NCBI GenBank assembly: GCA_963585895.1
Contig: OY757934.1
Coordinates: 40,313,330-40,377,329 of the forward strand
Length of the DNA: 64,000 bases
Reading direction: 5' to 3'
DNA from: Sepioteuthis lessoniana
Taxonomy: Eukaryota > Mollusca > Cephalopoda > Myopsida > Loliginidae
Below, one piece after another: positions 36,701-44,901 of the stretch (positions within the stretch are counted from its first letter, which is position 1; each line of letters starts with the position of its first letter). Below the pieces are notes generated by a model. That model was not told the DNA's origin, did no database searches, and saw only the letters and a program-made list of their open reading frames with translations. The translations under genes and the position numbers were made by a program.

Positions 36701-39700
36701 CTGGTTGACTCCACAATTTTTGTTAAATTATAAACTAGATTTAGGAGGCATGCTTAGTGTAACAATTATCGTAGTAGGAAATCGAATTAGTGACTCAAGT
36801 TCAATTCCTAGACAAGGTTGTTTGCATTTCAGTTTGCACTAATGCTCTTGAGAAAGGCATGAATCCATCTTTCCTCCCAACTATAGGTAAATTGTAGGGC
36901 AGACTGAGTTCTTGAGCTTTGGTTAGGCAACACGTCTAGGAGAAAAAAAAATGATTTCATGCCAGTTGTACTTCTCTTCAAAATTGATATTGTGTCACAT
37001 TCTGCCTGTTGTGAGGGAATTGGGTGAATACATAAATTGGATTAGAATTTACTTTATTTAAATAAAAAAAAAAAAAAAAACACTGTAATGTGCTATTTTT
37101 ACTGTATTATGGTAATATACAAAAAAATCAGATCTTTGTAACATAGAATTACCAGAAAAAAGTTTATAGATTTTTTTGATTAAAACTTTTCATTTTCTAT
37201 TTTTCAGACTGATGATCAGATACTCCTTCTTCAAAACTGCTGGTCAGATCTCCTCCTGCTAGAATGTTGTTATCGATCGAAAGAGAAGCCCACAGAAATC
37301 CGCCTTGCTCAAGGCAACACTATCTCAGTAGAAGTTGCGAATTCTTTAGGCATGGGAAGTGTTGTATCGATGGTTGTAGAATTAGCAGAGCAATTGAATC
37401 GACTAAAAGTTGACTTGTATGAATTTGTAGGACTCAAAGTCTTAGTACTCATCACACCAGGTAAGTTTAGATCTACAAAAGTGTTGGCTGTAACACAGTT
37501 GAATATAACCTCATCTAAAGAGATATCTCATGCTTGTTGTATGTTTAATCCTCAAAATAAAATCTAAGCTCTATATGTTTTTCTTCCTTTCAATGTTAGA
37601 ATAGTTACAATTGATTTGTTTGATTTTCATACTATTGACATCAACCAACCCACTTTCTCCTGCTTTCTGGCTAGGATTAAAAAATGTAAAGTAAACCTGG
37701 ACTTTGTTATACTGATTGGAAGGACCAGGGCTAATTTGTTTTGCCTTACCATATATACATGAGCCCTCTTTTTAAACTATTCATGTATCAAGACTGCTTT
37801 CAAGGCAAGATATTTATTACCCATTCATAAATCCACTTGAAAGTGGGTTTGTGATTTTTCCAAAAGATTTATCAGCTATTTCATAAAGGTAAAAAGGGCA
37901 TAATTTTATGAAGACGTGGTCTCAAAACTCTAGTGTCTTTACTTTCTTTTTATTGCAGTGTTATTTGTTATTAAGTGATCCTGTGTTAAGAAAGCATAAC
38001 AACCCTGACTTCGAGTTAATCCGCTTTCTTTTTAAACCACTGCAAGAAATAACCTACTTATTTTGTCTGAATTGTTTACAGCTAAATTGTTAAAAGAAAG
38101 AAAAAAAATAATTGATTTTAACAGCATACCCACCATTCTAGAATTATTTTATGCCTAAAAGTTTGGGATTTGTATTCATTGTATGTTCATATTTATAGTT
38201 GTAATTATTTCTGAAAAGGGTTTGTTTATTTTTACACACAGTTCTTTGCCCAGTCGGCTGGGGCTGTAGAATACACCGACTGCACCTCTGCAGAGTGGTA
38301 AGACTTCCCCCCTAATGAGTGTCCTGAATATGACACTAAACAATCTGATGGTAAGGTTCCAGTGATGCTGGAGCTTTGGGGAATGCAGAGTACCCCTTCA
38401 TTGCTGTTGCTCCCAGGTCCACTCTGGCTGTCACGTGATATCCCACGGAGACGATAGAAATAAGATTAATACTATCCTTCCGTTGGAATGAACTGTGGCA
38501 AACTGTTAAGAAAGAATGTAGGTCGGGGTGAAGACCAACAGCTATCTGTACTGAGTAACCTGACTTGGGTGACATCTAGTAGCCCTAAGAAATCGGCTGA
38601 CCAGGAAGGAGGAGGAGAGAAGCCAAATGATTGGCTGGGACCCCAAAACGGAAGTGGGGACTCCTTCCCGTCAGCGGAAATAGAAAGTAAAAAGGTCAGT
38701 TTTTGGAAAGGGCTCGTGGCAGACAGACCCATAGCCATTACTCCGGGTGAAGAAGACAAAAACATATCTTGGACACGAGGGACCCAAGTTCTTCAAGCCA
38801 GTGTTAAAAATAGCTTAAAGTCTATTAGCCCGTGAAAGAAGAAAGATTCTCCAGTGGAACCCCGTCAAAAAATAAGATAAGTAACTTTGGGACTATTTCT
38901 CCTTTATACCCAAATTTTATATACCACCCTCTCTCTCTCTCGCAATTTGAAGAAACGAAAGAACAGAAAAGAAGGAAGACATTTATGTCCATGGACTGTT
39001 CAATTCATTATATATATTTGACACTTTGAAAGTGTATCTCTTTGTATAGTAAAGGATTCATGTATTTTTATGTTACCACATGGTCGAAGTTGTTCTTTGC
39101 CGTTCCGCTACAAATTTGTTGTATCACATTTCCTTTTCAGCTTCTATTTGCCTTATGTTATCTTGCTTAGAATTGTCCTATTAATTCCTTAAAAATACCA
39201 CACGGGGAAACCGGAGTTGCCGACTACTACAATATAATATTATTACGACTAAAACCTATAGATCCATATCTTCTGTTGTCTAGGGGAGGAAGTTTAGTGG
39301 CCTTGGTGGGTGTGTGGATAGTGTGAAATTTGGAATCCCTTGCCAGCAGCGGTCAGTCTGACCCTAAATTAATCACTCACGTAATATGCCAGGTCTTATA
39401 TGCCTGAGAGAAAAACTCTGAACGAGGACTTATTCTATAGGGGATCAAGTGCCAACCTGCCCCGTCTTCACACGAATGCAAAAATAAAATCCCGTTTTTG
39501 AATTTTAGTCGATTTGCCATCATACTGGCCCAGAATGGTAGCGCCTGATAGGGCCCTATCTATGGGTTGAATAGAACTAACTGCATACTTAGGCTGAACT
39601 GAATTGTTTAAATTATAACTGTTTGACTGAACTGAATAGCTTGAAATAGAAATTTTTTTGACAATTAAGCTATGTACTTACATTTAAACTGCGTGCTTAT

Positions 39701-41069
39701 GTTAAACTGAAATGTTTGAAATGGAACTGTTTTTGACATTGAAACTGTACTTACACTAAACTGAATTATTTAATATAGAACTGTTTTGACATTTTGTTAT
39801 GAAATAGCCGAGGGATTTTGGTTCATGCCTTTGAGTTTAGTTTGGCTGAGAACCTTTCGGCTCAGCACATGGGTTGATTGGGTGTAAGATTGAAGCAGGT
39901 GTTAACACGGGTGCGCGCGAGCAGATGGAGGTGTCACTCAGATGTCATAACAGTCCGAGACGATACTGGGTGACAAGGTGCGGGTGACATCATGCACCGA
40001 AAGCACACGGAAGTTTGTGTGAGAATTTGAAGAAAATAAGAGTCGGGTTTTAGACGTCAAACGAGAAGGATCGATTTTGGAGCTCGCAGGCGCGAGGCGA
40101 ACGTGCGCCCGATGGGGGCCGCTCGAGTTGGGGGCCAAATGAATAAGACAGCATAGAAGATTGTGTCTCTCCTCCTTACGTCGAAACCTTTAACTCAAAA
40201 GTAATAAAAAGGTTTTGTACCTGAACAAGAAGTAGTTATGTGTTTTTGAGATTCCTGTTCTTTATATATTCTATCGTTATGAACATTACATGTCTATTTT
40301 GCACATGGCCATATCCGTGTATATGGCTACGCAACAATTTAACTGTGTGTAAAGAAAATCTGTACTTATACTAAACTGAATTAGCTAAATTAGAACTGTT
40401 TGAATAAACTAAATAGCTTGAAATAAAAATGTTTTTGACAATTGAACTGTGTACTCATGCTAAACTGAATTGTTGTAAATAGAACTATTCACATAAAAAT
40501 GGATTTGGCGTTAAATAACCTACAAAGGTTGATATGCCATAGAACCCAAACAGCCAACACTCAGTTCTATCAAATGCAAATGATTTTTAAACAGTTCTAT
40601 TAGACACATAGATGTGACCCTAATAGTGAAATAAATGGGCTCATTGATGAGTTTGGCCTTGAGCTCATACGTAGATAAATCTCACCTTAATTAAAACATG
40701 TAAACAACAAAAACAACAGGCTTAATTGTCAGAGAAAATTTGTGAAAACTAGCCAGATATTATTTTTTTAATGTGTGTATTATTATTTTTGCAGATGTGA
40801 AAGGTTTGAAGAATCCTGAAAAGACTCGAGAGCATCAAGAAAAGTTATGTGAAGCCCTTGATATGTACACCAGCAGTCATTACCCTCAACATCCAAACAA
40901 ATTTGGTGAAATGATTCTGACTCTACCAACACTGTCCCGCATTAGTATCAAAGGGAAAGAACTCATTACCGACTCTCAGCTCAAAGATATTTCTTCCTAT
41001 GGACTTTTGTATGAACTGCTGAAAGGCGAGAATGCTATCAAAGACTCTAACAGCACAAGTAGTGCATGA
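20419..41069 (+). CDS. Hr39: Nuclear receptor NR5B / HR39-like (FTZ-F1 family), five coding exons
   Basis: The coding sequence joins 20419-21343, 31282-31461, 33270-33748, 37208-37460 and 40795-41069, giving 2112 nt and 703 residues. The DNA-binding domain (about residues 300-365) has eight zinc cysteines and the P-box CESCKG typical of NR5. It is followed by [12 protein letters not shown] (369-380), the A-box that in NR5 receptors supports monomer binding to extended half-sites. The finger text ([37 protein letters not shown]) is closer to insect HR39 than to FTZ-F1, as I remember those families. A ligand-binding domain occupies about 500-690 and ends in AF-2 LLYELL (683-688). Family knowledge: a nuclear transcription factor; fly HR39 acts in the ecdysone response and in reproductive-gland development. 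The role in this animal, and any ligand, are unknown. No in-frame break was seen. The promoter and 5' exon were not located. Confidence 0.9.
21394..21692 (-). mobile_element. Probable short solo LTR, 299 bp, in intron 1
   Basis: The ends TGTTG and CAACA are inverted. The flank ATATA occurs on both sides but lies in an AT repeat, so the duplication is weak evidence. The minus strand has AATAAA near its 3' end. It contains an (AG)n tract at 21530-21556. It begins only 51 bp after the exon 1 donor. Confidence 0.5.
21703..21786. repeat. (AT)n and (CT)n compound microsatellite
   Basis: The (AT)n run at 21706-21734 is followed by CT-rich sequence to 21786. Confidence 0.95.
21994..22277 (-). repeat. 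SINE A, full-length, in intron 1
   Basis: The inverse copy runs from ACCAACCCCTCTGCCCAGGC to the head CATTACACAATGGGCACCTC. Confidence 0.9.
22694..23210. mobile_element. hAT-type MITE carrying a SINE B
   Basis: The left terminus CAGTGATTTTCAAACTTTTT and right terminus (inverse) CAGTGGTTTTCAAACTCTGG are typical hAT ends. The 8-bp flanks TTTTTGAT (22686-22693) and CCTTTGAT (23211-23218) match at six of eight positions. A SINE B at 22925-23167 interrupts it. There is no transposase. Confidence 0.8.
22925..23167 (+). repeat. SINE B, full-length, nested in the hAT MITE
   Basis: Head GTCCATGTGGTGTAATGG, body CTTGGGAAAGGTATGAGCCC, TGGGTTAAATAGTACCAC, tail TTGATATGCCATTAAACAAA, then AACCAAACC. Confidence 0.9.
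23440..23665 (-). mobile_element. Degenerate R4/Dong-like LINE fragment
   Basis: In broken frames the minus strand shows [29 protein letters not shown] and [13 protein letters not shown], resembling the endonuclease C-terminus at 13939-14865 but from a different subfamily. Confidence 0.45.
23666..24854. other. AT-rich intron 1 DNA, no feature recognised
   Basis: No gene or shared repeat was seen. Small ORFs lack recognisable similarity. Confidence 0.4.
24855..25784 (+). mobile_element. LINE reverse transcriptase fragment (RTE-like), 5'-truncated
   Basis: It encodes [20 protein letters not shown] (the RT palm), a DYTDDITLL motif where the usual YADD is altered, then [40 protein letters not shown] and, after frame breaks, HADHCWRS and a short ATG-type tail. 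It is the longest LINE copy in the window. It lacks the endonuclease and N-terminal RT and is not functional. RTE-like is my best guess from the trinucleotide tail and protein text. Confidence 0.85.
25785..26117. other. AT-rich intron 1 DNA, no feature recognised
   Basis: Only A/T runs and short ORFs without similarity. Confidence 0.4.
26118..26372 (-). mobile_element. Mariner-like remnant (HTH-only family), truncated
   Basis: It shares CTTGTAAAGCATAAGTTTCT, GCATTGCACATTCATTTGTG and CATGTGATATACACACCATA with the copies at 11524, 30170 and 61212. Only the half nearest the 5' end of the transposase remains. Confidence 0.7.
26373..27015. other. AT-rich intron 1 DNA, no feature recognised
   Basis: No gene or shared repeat was seen. 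Confidence 0.4.
27016..27652. repeat. Tandem array, four copies of a ~155-190 bp unit
   Basis: Units start near 27019, 27183, 27342 and 27497. Each has GAAAGAAGAAGAAACTCATA, CAAAGACAGACAATGTTGAA, GGAAGGAAGAGAGACTCAT, CTCACCATAGAAGA and GATTACCGACATGGCAGACA. The middle copies are nearly identical, the first has a short insert near its end, and the last is diverged. No open frame runs through the array. Confidence 0.9.
27653..28469. other. Unassigned intron 1 DNA
   Basis: It is slightly GC-richer than its surroundings at 27653-28100 and may belong to the element that seeded the tandem array. No family was recognised. Confidence 0.35.
28470..29026 (+). mobile_element. LINE 3' fragment (RTE-like, ATG tail)
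   Basis: It encodes [55 protein letters not shown] and [10 protein letters not shown], then ends CGGCACGACATGATGATG. The open frame is longer than in the 24855 copy, suggesting a younger insertion. Confidence 0.85.
29027..29492 (+). repeat. SINE F candidate: B-box-bearing repeat with a LINE-like (ATG)n tail
   Basis: It contains a Pol III B-box-like GGGTTCGAGTCTCGATTC at about 29345 and ends GGCAAGACATGATGATG. This mirrors the 3' end of the neighbouring LINE (GGCACGACATGATGATG), then runs into (ATG)n at 29467-29492. It is GC-richer than its surroundings. The upstream limit is uncertain, because it abuts the LINE tail. Confidence 0.5.
29842..30118 (-). repeat. SINE A, nearly full-length
   Basis: The inverse copy runs from ACCAACCCCTCCGCTCGGGC to GATAACCATTACACCAC. 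Confidence 0.9.
30170..31125 (-). mobile_element. Mariner-like HTH-only element interrupted by repeat D
   Basis: The left end GGGTGAATCAAAAGTTTTGC follows a TA. The right end is ATTGTCAAATTTTGACTCAC. Repeat D (30455-30838) sits inside, flanked by imperfect copies of the CTTCACCTT region, so the D insertion is younger. Confidence 0.8.
30455..30838 (+). repeat. Repeat D, uninterrupted copy
   Basis: The most complete uninterrupted D in the window: AAGTCAGCTGGGGCTGTAGT, CTGCAGAGGGGTAAGACTCC, GTCCACTCTGGCCCAACGTG, GTAGCACCTGATAGGATCCT, then GAATTGTTTGAAAT phrases and the tail TTGATATGCCATTAAACCAA. It serves as the empty-site reference for the nested insertions at 10592 and 38428. Confidence 0.85.
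31282..31461 (+). CDS. Hr39: NR5B receptor coding exon 2: core of the DNA-binding domain
   Basis: The acceptor TTTTTGACAG ends at 31281 and the donor is GTTTGT at 31462. The 180-nt exon is in phase 1 at both ends. It encodes [20 protein letters not shown], then the second zinc finger with Cys at the expected spacings, ending [10 protein letters not shown] (residues 310-368). Codon 309 (Gly) is split across intron 1 and codon 369 (Ala) across intron 2. Splitting the DNA-binding domain after the first Cys pair is a common nuclear-receptor arrangement. Intron 1, at 9.9 kb, is the largest and is full of repeats. Confidence 0.92.
31769..32918 (-). mobile_element. Mariner-like transposon remnant with terminal inverted repeats, carrying a LINE
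   Basis: The terminal repeats are GGTCATTCAATAAA at the left and (inverse) GGGTCATTCAACAAA at the right. On the minus strand, [20 protein letters not shown] and [12 protein letters not shown] form the DNA-binding region, and 31880-32100 holds the C-terminal catalytic end ([15 protein letters not shown]-like text). The central catalytic part is missing. A LINE fragment lies at 32570-32900, within the 5' end. Confidence 0.75.
32570..32900 (-). mobile_element. LINE 3' fragment (RTE-like, ATG tail), nested in the mariner remnant
   Basis: The inverse of the same LINE 3' end: CATCATGTCGTGCCGCCAGC, CTGACCCTCTCTCGCCACTC, TTCTCCAGCAGTGTCCTGCA and GGGGTGTTGCCTCCAGGACT. It ends at GGAACAAGTCC in LINE orientation. 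Confidence 0.85.
33270..33748 (+). CDS. Hr39: NR5B receptor coding exon 3: A-box extension, polyQ hinge and start of the ligand-binding domain
   Basis: The acceptor TTTCCTTAG ends at 33269 and the donor is GTAAGT at 33749, phase 0. It encodes residues 370-528 plus the end of codon 369. RTRGGRSS (374-381) continues the NR5-type C-terminal extension. A basic stretch ([14 protein letters not shown]) follows, then nine consecutive glutamines at 416-424 written with mixed CAG/CAA codons, which may be length-polymorphic. The exon ends with [19 protein letters not shown], which looks like helix 3 of the ligand-binding domain. A seven-unit minisatellite begins 12 bp after the exon end. Confidence 0.9.
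33761..33963 (+). repeat. Minisatellite, seven 29-bp units, 12 bp after exon 3
   Basis: The unit is close to GTCATTACTAGGGGTAATAA followed by AAACTGCAA. Units alternate between TACAAGTGG and TACTAGGGG versions. All seven are 29 bp. It lies inside intron 3. Confidence 0.95.
33964..36745. other. Intron 3 DNA, largely unassigned
   Basis: Mostly AT-rich. 35280-35570 is GC-richer (for example TTCTTCGGATGGTCTTGGGT) and could be an unrecognised repeat. AGTTATCTCCCTT, a recurrent motif in this window, is at 36672-36684. Confidence 0.4.
36746..37033 (+). repeat. SINE A, diverged
   Basis: Head GGCATGCTTAGTGTAACAAT, GTTCAATTCCTAGACAAGG, GAGAAAGGCATGAATCC, AGGGCAGACTGAGTTCTTGA and GTGTCACATTCTGCCTG preserve the family order. 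Confidence 0.75.
37208..37460 (+). CDS. Hr39: NR5B receptor coding exon 4: central ligand-binding domain
   Basis: The acceptor TTTTTCAG ends at 37207 and the donor is GTAAGT at 37461 (phase 1). It encodes residues 529-612, beginning [19 protein letters not shown], which matches the helix 4/5 signature of nuclear-receptor ligand-binding domains (QxxLLxxxWxxLLLLE), and ending LKVLVLITP. Downstream intron 4 is 3.3 kb and carries one repeat-D copy opened by two LTR-like insertions. Confidence 0.9.
38429..39524 (+). mobile_element. 1,096-bp LTR-like insertion (possible long solo LTR)
   Basis: It is flanked by the 5-bp direct repeat CTGGC (38424-38428 and 39525-39529), and sibling D copies show the uninterrupted target. 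It begins TGTCACGTGA, is GC-richer than its surroundings and has AATAAA about 45 bp from its 3' end, all LTR-like, but its last bases are CATCATA rather than CA. No transposase, reverse transcriptase or capsid text was recognised. A non-autonomous element of another class is possible. Confidence 0.55.
39795..40336 (+). mobile_element. Solo LTR, 542 bp (Ty3/Gypsy-like), in repeat D
   Basis: The ends are TGTTATGAAATAG and CTACGCAACA, with the 4-bp direct repeat ATTT at 39791-39794 and 40337-40340. It aligns with the LTR at 1628-2163 along its whole length. AATAAA occurs near the 3' end. Removing it restores ACATTTAACTGTGTG, which is found intact near 10888. Confidence 0.85.
40795..41069 (+). 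CDS. Hr39: NR5B receptor terminal coding exon: end of the ligand-binding domain with AF-2
   Basis: The acceptor ATTTTTGCAG ends at 40794 and the reading frame closes with TGA at 41067-41069. It encodes Asp613 (split) to Ala703. The segment [20 protein letters not shown] fits helices 9-10, [17 protein letters not shown] fits helix 11, and LLYELL (683-688) is the AF-2 coactivator helix (LLxxLL-like). A short, unconserved-looking Ser/Asn tail follows. The stop is followed by AT-rich sequence with no further ORF, so this is the last coding exon. Confidence 0.9.
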
Positions 41070-43054
41070 TGTCATCATCAGATGATCTAACATCAGATGA
41101 TTAATAGCCAGCCTAGATGTTCTTGCCTCCTTCTTTCTCCTGAAGGTCGGAATTCCTCACCATACAGGTTAACATAACTTTTTGGTCATTTGTATCTGCA
41201 ATAATGTTATTAAATCTACCAACATCCTCTTGATCATCTCATTCTAGATTAACATGTAAATATGAACCATTTTAAATATCAAAAATTATTATGTCCATCA
41301 TTAACAATTTCATTACTTTGTTTTTTGCTTTTTTTTTTTAATCTTTAAAGTGAATTAGCATCCTGCATAGGATATTTAAACAAAAATAATGAATTCAAAC
41401 AAACTGGAAAGACATTGTAATACGTTTGACCAAAATTTATCATGAACAGATAACTGATAACTTCTAGTAAAAAAAAATTGAACTTCAAATATAAGAGGCA
41501 CTCCGCCCTTCAGCTGGTTGAAGACTACAAAAATGAAAAAACAAAACCCTTTTAAACAATCAATGAGAAAACTGGTCTCTCTATTGAAAAGTTCCACTGC
41601 CACACTCTGTTTATATAACAAAGTGAACTGTTTATTTGTGCAAAAAGGAATAGCTAAGGAAAAAATGTCAAAATGGTGGAGAAAAATTTTCTAGAAAAAA
41701 AAATGAAAACAAGGAAACAGTCTTCAGATTGGAAGTTTCATCAAGGTGAAATCATTATTTTCTATATACAAACAAATGTGTAAAAAAAAATGAAATGTAT
41801 GTTTTTTTCTGTATAGATGTCTATGTATATAATATATGTTGAATGTAAAATTGTTTGTGACTTTTTTGTTTTGTTTGTTTGTTTGTTTTGTTTCATTTTT
41901 ATTTTTGTTTTTTATTAAGCAGATAAAGACAAAAGTCAAATTTAAAATCATTGGGATGGGAAAAAAGGCAACTCAAACAGAGAATGGTCTCTCCTCAAAC
42001 AATGTAGAAAGCATTGTATTTTTCTATAAGGAGTGACGATCAGTCTAATTTTAAAAGAGAATATCCAAACTTTCCTTAACAAAAAGGAACTTTGCAAACC
42101 AGAAGATAGATAAAGATTTATTACAACTTAGGAGCCTCAATTTTTATTTCAGTTTGTGTTACCTCACAAATTATTATTTTTATTATTCCTTTTTATGTCA
42201 GAATTTTTTATATAATTCTAATTTTCTTTAGGACTTTCCTACTTTTCCATTTTCTGTCCTTCCTTTTTCCTACCCTCATCCTGCACCTGAAAGATCTCAT
42301 TAAAATCATTTCACCTTTTCCCACCCACAATCCTGATCCCTTAAAAACTGCTGGTTGTTTCACTGCCATTTAATCCCTTTCTTAGAATAAAACAAAAAAA
42401 TTTCTTTTTTTTTTTATATATATAAATAATTTTCAACCAAATTTTCAACTCTAAAACTGAAATTTAATCTTTTGTTAGTTTTTTCATTTGTTTTTTATAT
42501 TTTCTTTGAATTATTTCTGTACTACAGATAATTCTCAACCCAGTGACAATACATGTATCAGACCATTTATCTTGCAAGTTGGGGACCAGAAGTGACCCAG
42601 ATTACTGGATTTTTCCAGTTTTCTGAACCAAGGTTTAATATATATACTTAAAAGATTTAATGTGATTTTTTAAAAATTTTCCTTACGGTTAATTTACAAT
42701 ATATTTTAACAAATAAAAGTGAAAAAAAAATTGCTAAAAAAAGAAGAGCCACTTTAGTTTTTAGTTTTCACCCAAAATTATTATTATTAAAATATATTTG
42801 ATTTAAAAATTTTCATATTCTGCTTCAGAATTTTCTTTTTTAATCCAGTTTAATTTTAAAGATTTCTGGAATTTATCATTAAACCAATTTCAGTTCAGAT
42901 GTTTGAGATGTTATCAAATTAAATAAAGAGAATTTGGGGGACATTACTGAGCAGTAATTTATCCAGTACTTCATGTTATATTCTGTTATGATAAATCTGG
43001 AAAATCCTAAACATGATATAAAAATCTATGATTTTTTTTTTTTTACAAATTTTC
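41070..43054 (+). other. 3' UTR and downstream flank of the receptor gene
   Basis: Directly after the TGA. AATAAA hexamers occur at 42387-42392, 42712-42717 (followed by an A-rich stretch) and 42922-42927, but in such AT-rich DNA none can be named as the polyadenylation site. No coding sequence or SINE is present. Confidence 0.4.
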
Positions 43055-43193
43055 ATTATTTATCATATACACATAGCATATCTGTTATTTAATTTCTCTA
43101 ATGACAAAGTAAATAATCTCAATATAAAATTTTGATTAAACCTCAAAAATCAATTCATTTGTTTACACAGTACACATTATTATGTTGGAATAA
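43055..43193 (+). repeat. 139-bp direct duplication, copy 1
   Basis: Identical, by reading, to 43937-44075. It starts ATTATTTATCATATACACAT and ends ACATTATTATGTTGGAATAA. Confidence 0.95.
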
Positions 43194-43474
43194 ATCAATT
43201 CAGTACCCAAGGGACAAATACCAAAAATGTTATTATATTTGATTAATTAGTTAAATTTCAATGAATTTCTCAAATACAAGTATTTTTGACTCTAAAAGTT
43301 TTTTAGGTGATTTTTTGTATATGTGTATATGTAAAAGAGTGGTTGTAAATATATAAATACAAATTTTAAAAGCAAATAATTTTGTTTCTATAAAATGGAG
43401 GAAGATAATTTTTATATCAGATTTTTTTTCTAATTCTTCTTTTTAATGATAATGATTCTTTAAAACTTGATATA

Positions 43475-43703
43475 CAGTCCTGGTCACAATTATTGACACC
43501 TATGAAATTTCAGTACATAATGTAGAATATCTCCTGAAAAGAACAAAAAATAAATCTAATGAAACAGCTTTGATCTATTGAGAACTCATGGTTGATAAAG
43601 AAGAGCAAATGATAAAACAAGTTTATATAAATTTGGTTATTTTTTGTTTATTTCTGAAGATACAGCAAAAATGAAAGGGTGTCAATAATGGTGACCAGGA
43701 CTG
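43475..43703. mobile_element. Tc1/mariner-type MITE, copy 1
   Basis: 229 bp with termini CAGTCCTGGTCACAATTATT and (inverse) CAGTCCTGGTCACCATTATT, preceded by TA. It has no coding capacity and is closely related to the copies at 48312 and 56037. Confidence 0.85.
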
Positions 43704-43721
43704 AGTGTTCATTATGATTGA

Positions 43722-43753
<32 letters not shown>

Positions 43754-43936
43754 GTCAATGGATATCAGTCTTTTCACAAATCTTTGTGGTCATTCCTACA
43801 AATAAGCCCAGCAGAAAACTATAACAGTTTAAAAAATGGCTAGTTTTCTGGAAATCCTTTCTTTTTTTTTTCCTTTTTCTTTTTTTTTTCTTTTCTTTTT
43901 TTTTTTGATAAATGGTCTGTTACCTGTACCAACCAT

Positions 43937-44075
43937 ATTATTTATCATATACACATAGCATATCTGTTATTTAATTTCTCTAATGACAAAGTAAATAATC
44001 TCAATATAAAATTTTGATTAAACCTCAAAAATCAATTCATTTGTTTACACAGTACACATTATTATGTTGGAATAA
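43937..44075 (+). repeat. 139-bp direct duplication, copy 2
   Basis: Copy of 43055-43193, offset by 882 bp. The MITE at 43475-43703 and a long T-run lie between the copies. Confidence 0.95.
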
Positions 44076-44705
44076 TTTTTGATAAAAGTTTTAGCAACCA
44101 AACATTTTTAGTTTCTTAAAATCCACAAAATGAGAACATAGCAACATGCAACTTTTATATTTTTTATTTAGAGAATACTTTTTCAAATACTAAAATTGAT
44201 TATTAGTTATTTTCTATTCCCATAATTTTTTTTCAAATTTTGAAACAAGTTTTACACTCAAAAAAATTTTGGACTTCCACCTAACTTTAATGAACTCAAA
44301 TTCCCTTAAAGTTTGAATTTTTTAAAATAAATTACTGATTACTATTTTCATATATTATTGAATGATAAAGAATTGAAATGATCATTTTTTTTAGTTATTG
44401 CACCTCTTTTTATTTATTTATTTTTTTATTTATTATTTTTTTTAATTCTATTTGAATATCATCAATTTTAGTTAAAATTTTTAATGAATTTTCAGAAATC
44501 ACCTTTCAAGAAACTGATCAGAATTTCATAATTGATCTGTTGTTTTGCTCAAAATTTCTTTAAATTGGATGATAATGATGATGGTAAAACTTATGACAAA
44601 CCTTCAACACTGAAATATCAACTAATTAACTGCACAGCTTGAAGTTATTAAACTCAAACAATTGATTTGATTAGATTTATTTGGGAATAATTTTTTAAAA
44701 AATGT
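44076..44705. other. AT-rich DNA, no feature recognised
   Basis: No gene or repeat shared with other parts of the window. Confidence 0.4.
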
Positions 44706-44901
44706 ATTTTCTTTCATCTTAGTTTTTAGTTGATTTTTTTTTGTTTTTTTTTAAATTATAAATCACTTAAGTCATCAATCTATAGCAATGAGGATATAAT
44801 ATGAATCTTCTCATTACCATTTTTATTCCATTGTGGATAATGCGGGATTTTCAATTTAAAAAAAAAAAAAAAAGCAAATAAAAACTAAGATGAAAGAAAA
44901 T
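44706..44901. repeat. Inverted repeat / foldback with perfect 23-bp outer arms
   Basis: ATTTTCTTTCATCTTAGTTT plus TTA at 44706-44728 is the exact inverse of 44879-44901. The similarity extends inward through T-runs and AAATT to roughly 55 bp per arm. Confidence 0.8.

Larger units (their letters stand above)
38246..40555 (+). repeat. Repeat D in intron 4, opened by two LTR-like insertions
   Basis: The D text runs 38246-38428, resumes 39525-39794, and resumes again 40337-40555 with the tail GGTTGATATGCCATAGAACC. The inserts are 38429-39524 and 39795-40336. Each is flanked by a short duplication of D sequence. Confidence 0.8.

Noticed and set aside
38488-38835. 115-residue ORF and its antisense partner
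   Set aside because: It lies inside the LTR-like insertion at 38429-39524, has no recognisable domain, and its GC-richness explains the open frame.
42360-42930. Specific polyadenylation site for the receptor
   Set aside because: Several AATAAA hexamers are present, but the region is so AT-rich that they are expected by chance. No site can be chosen without transcript ends.
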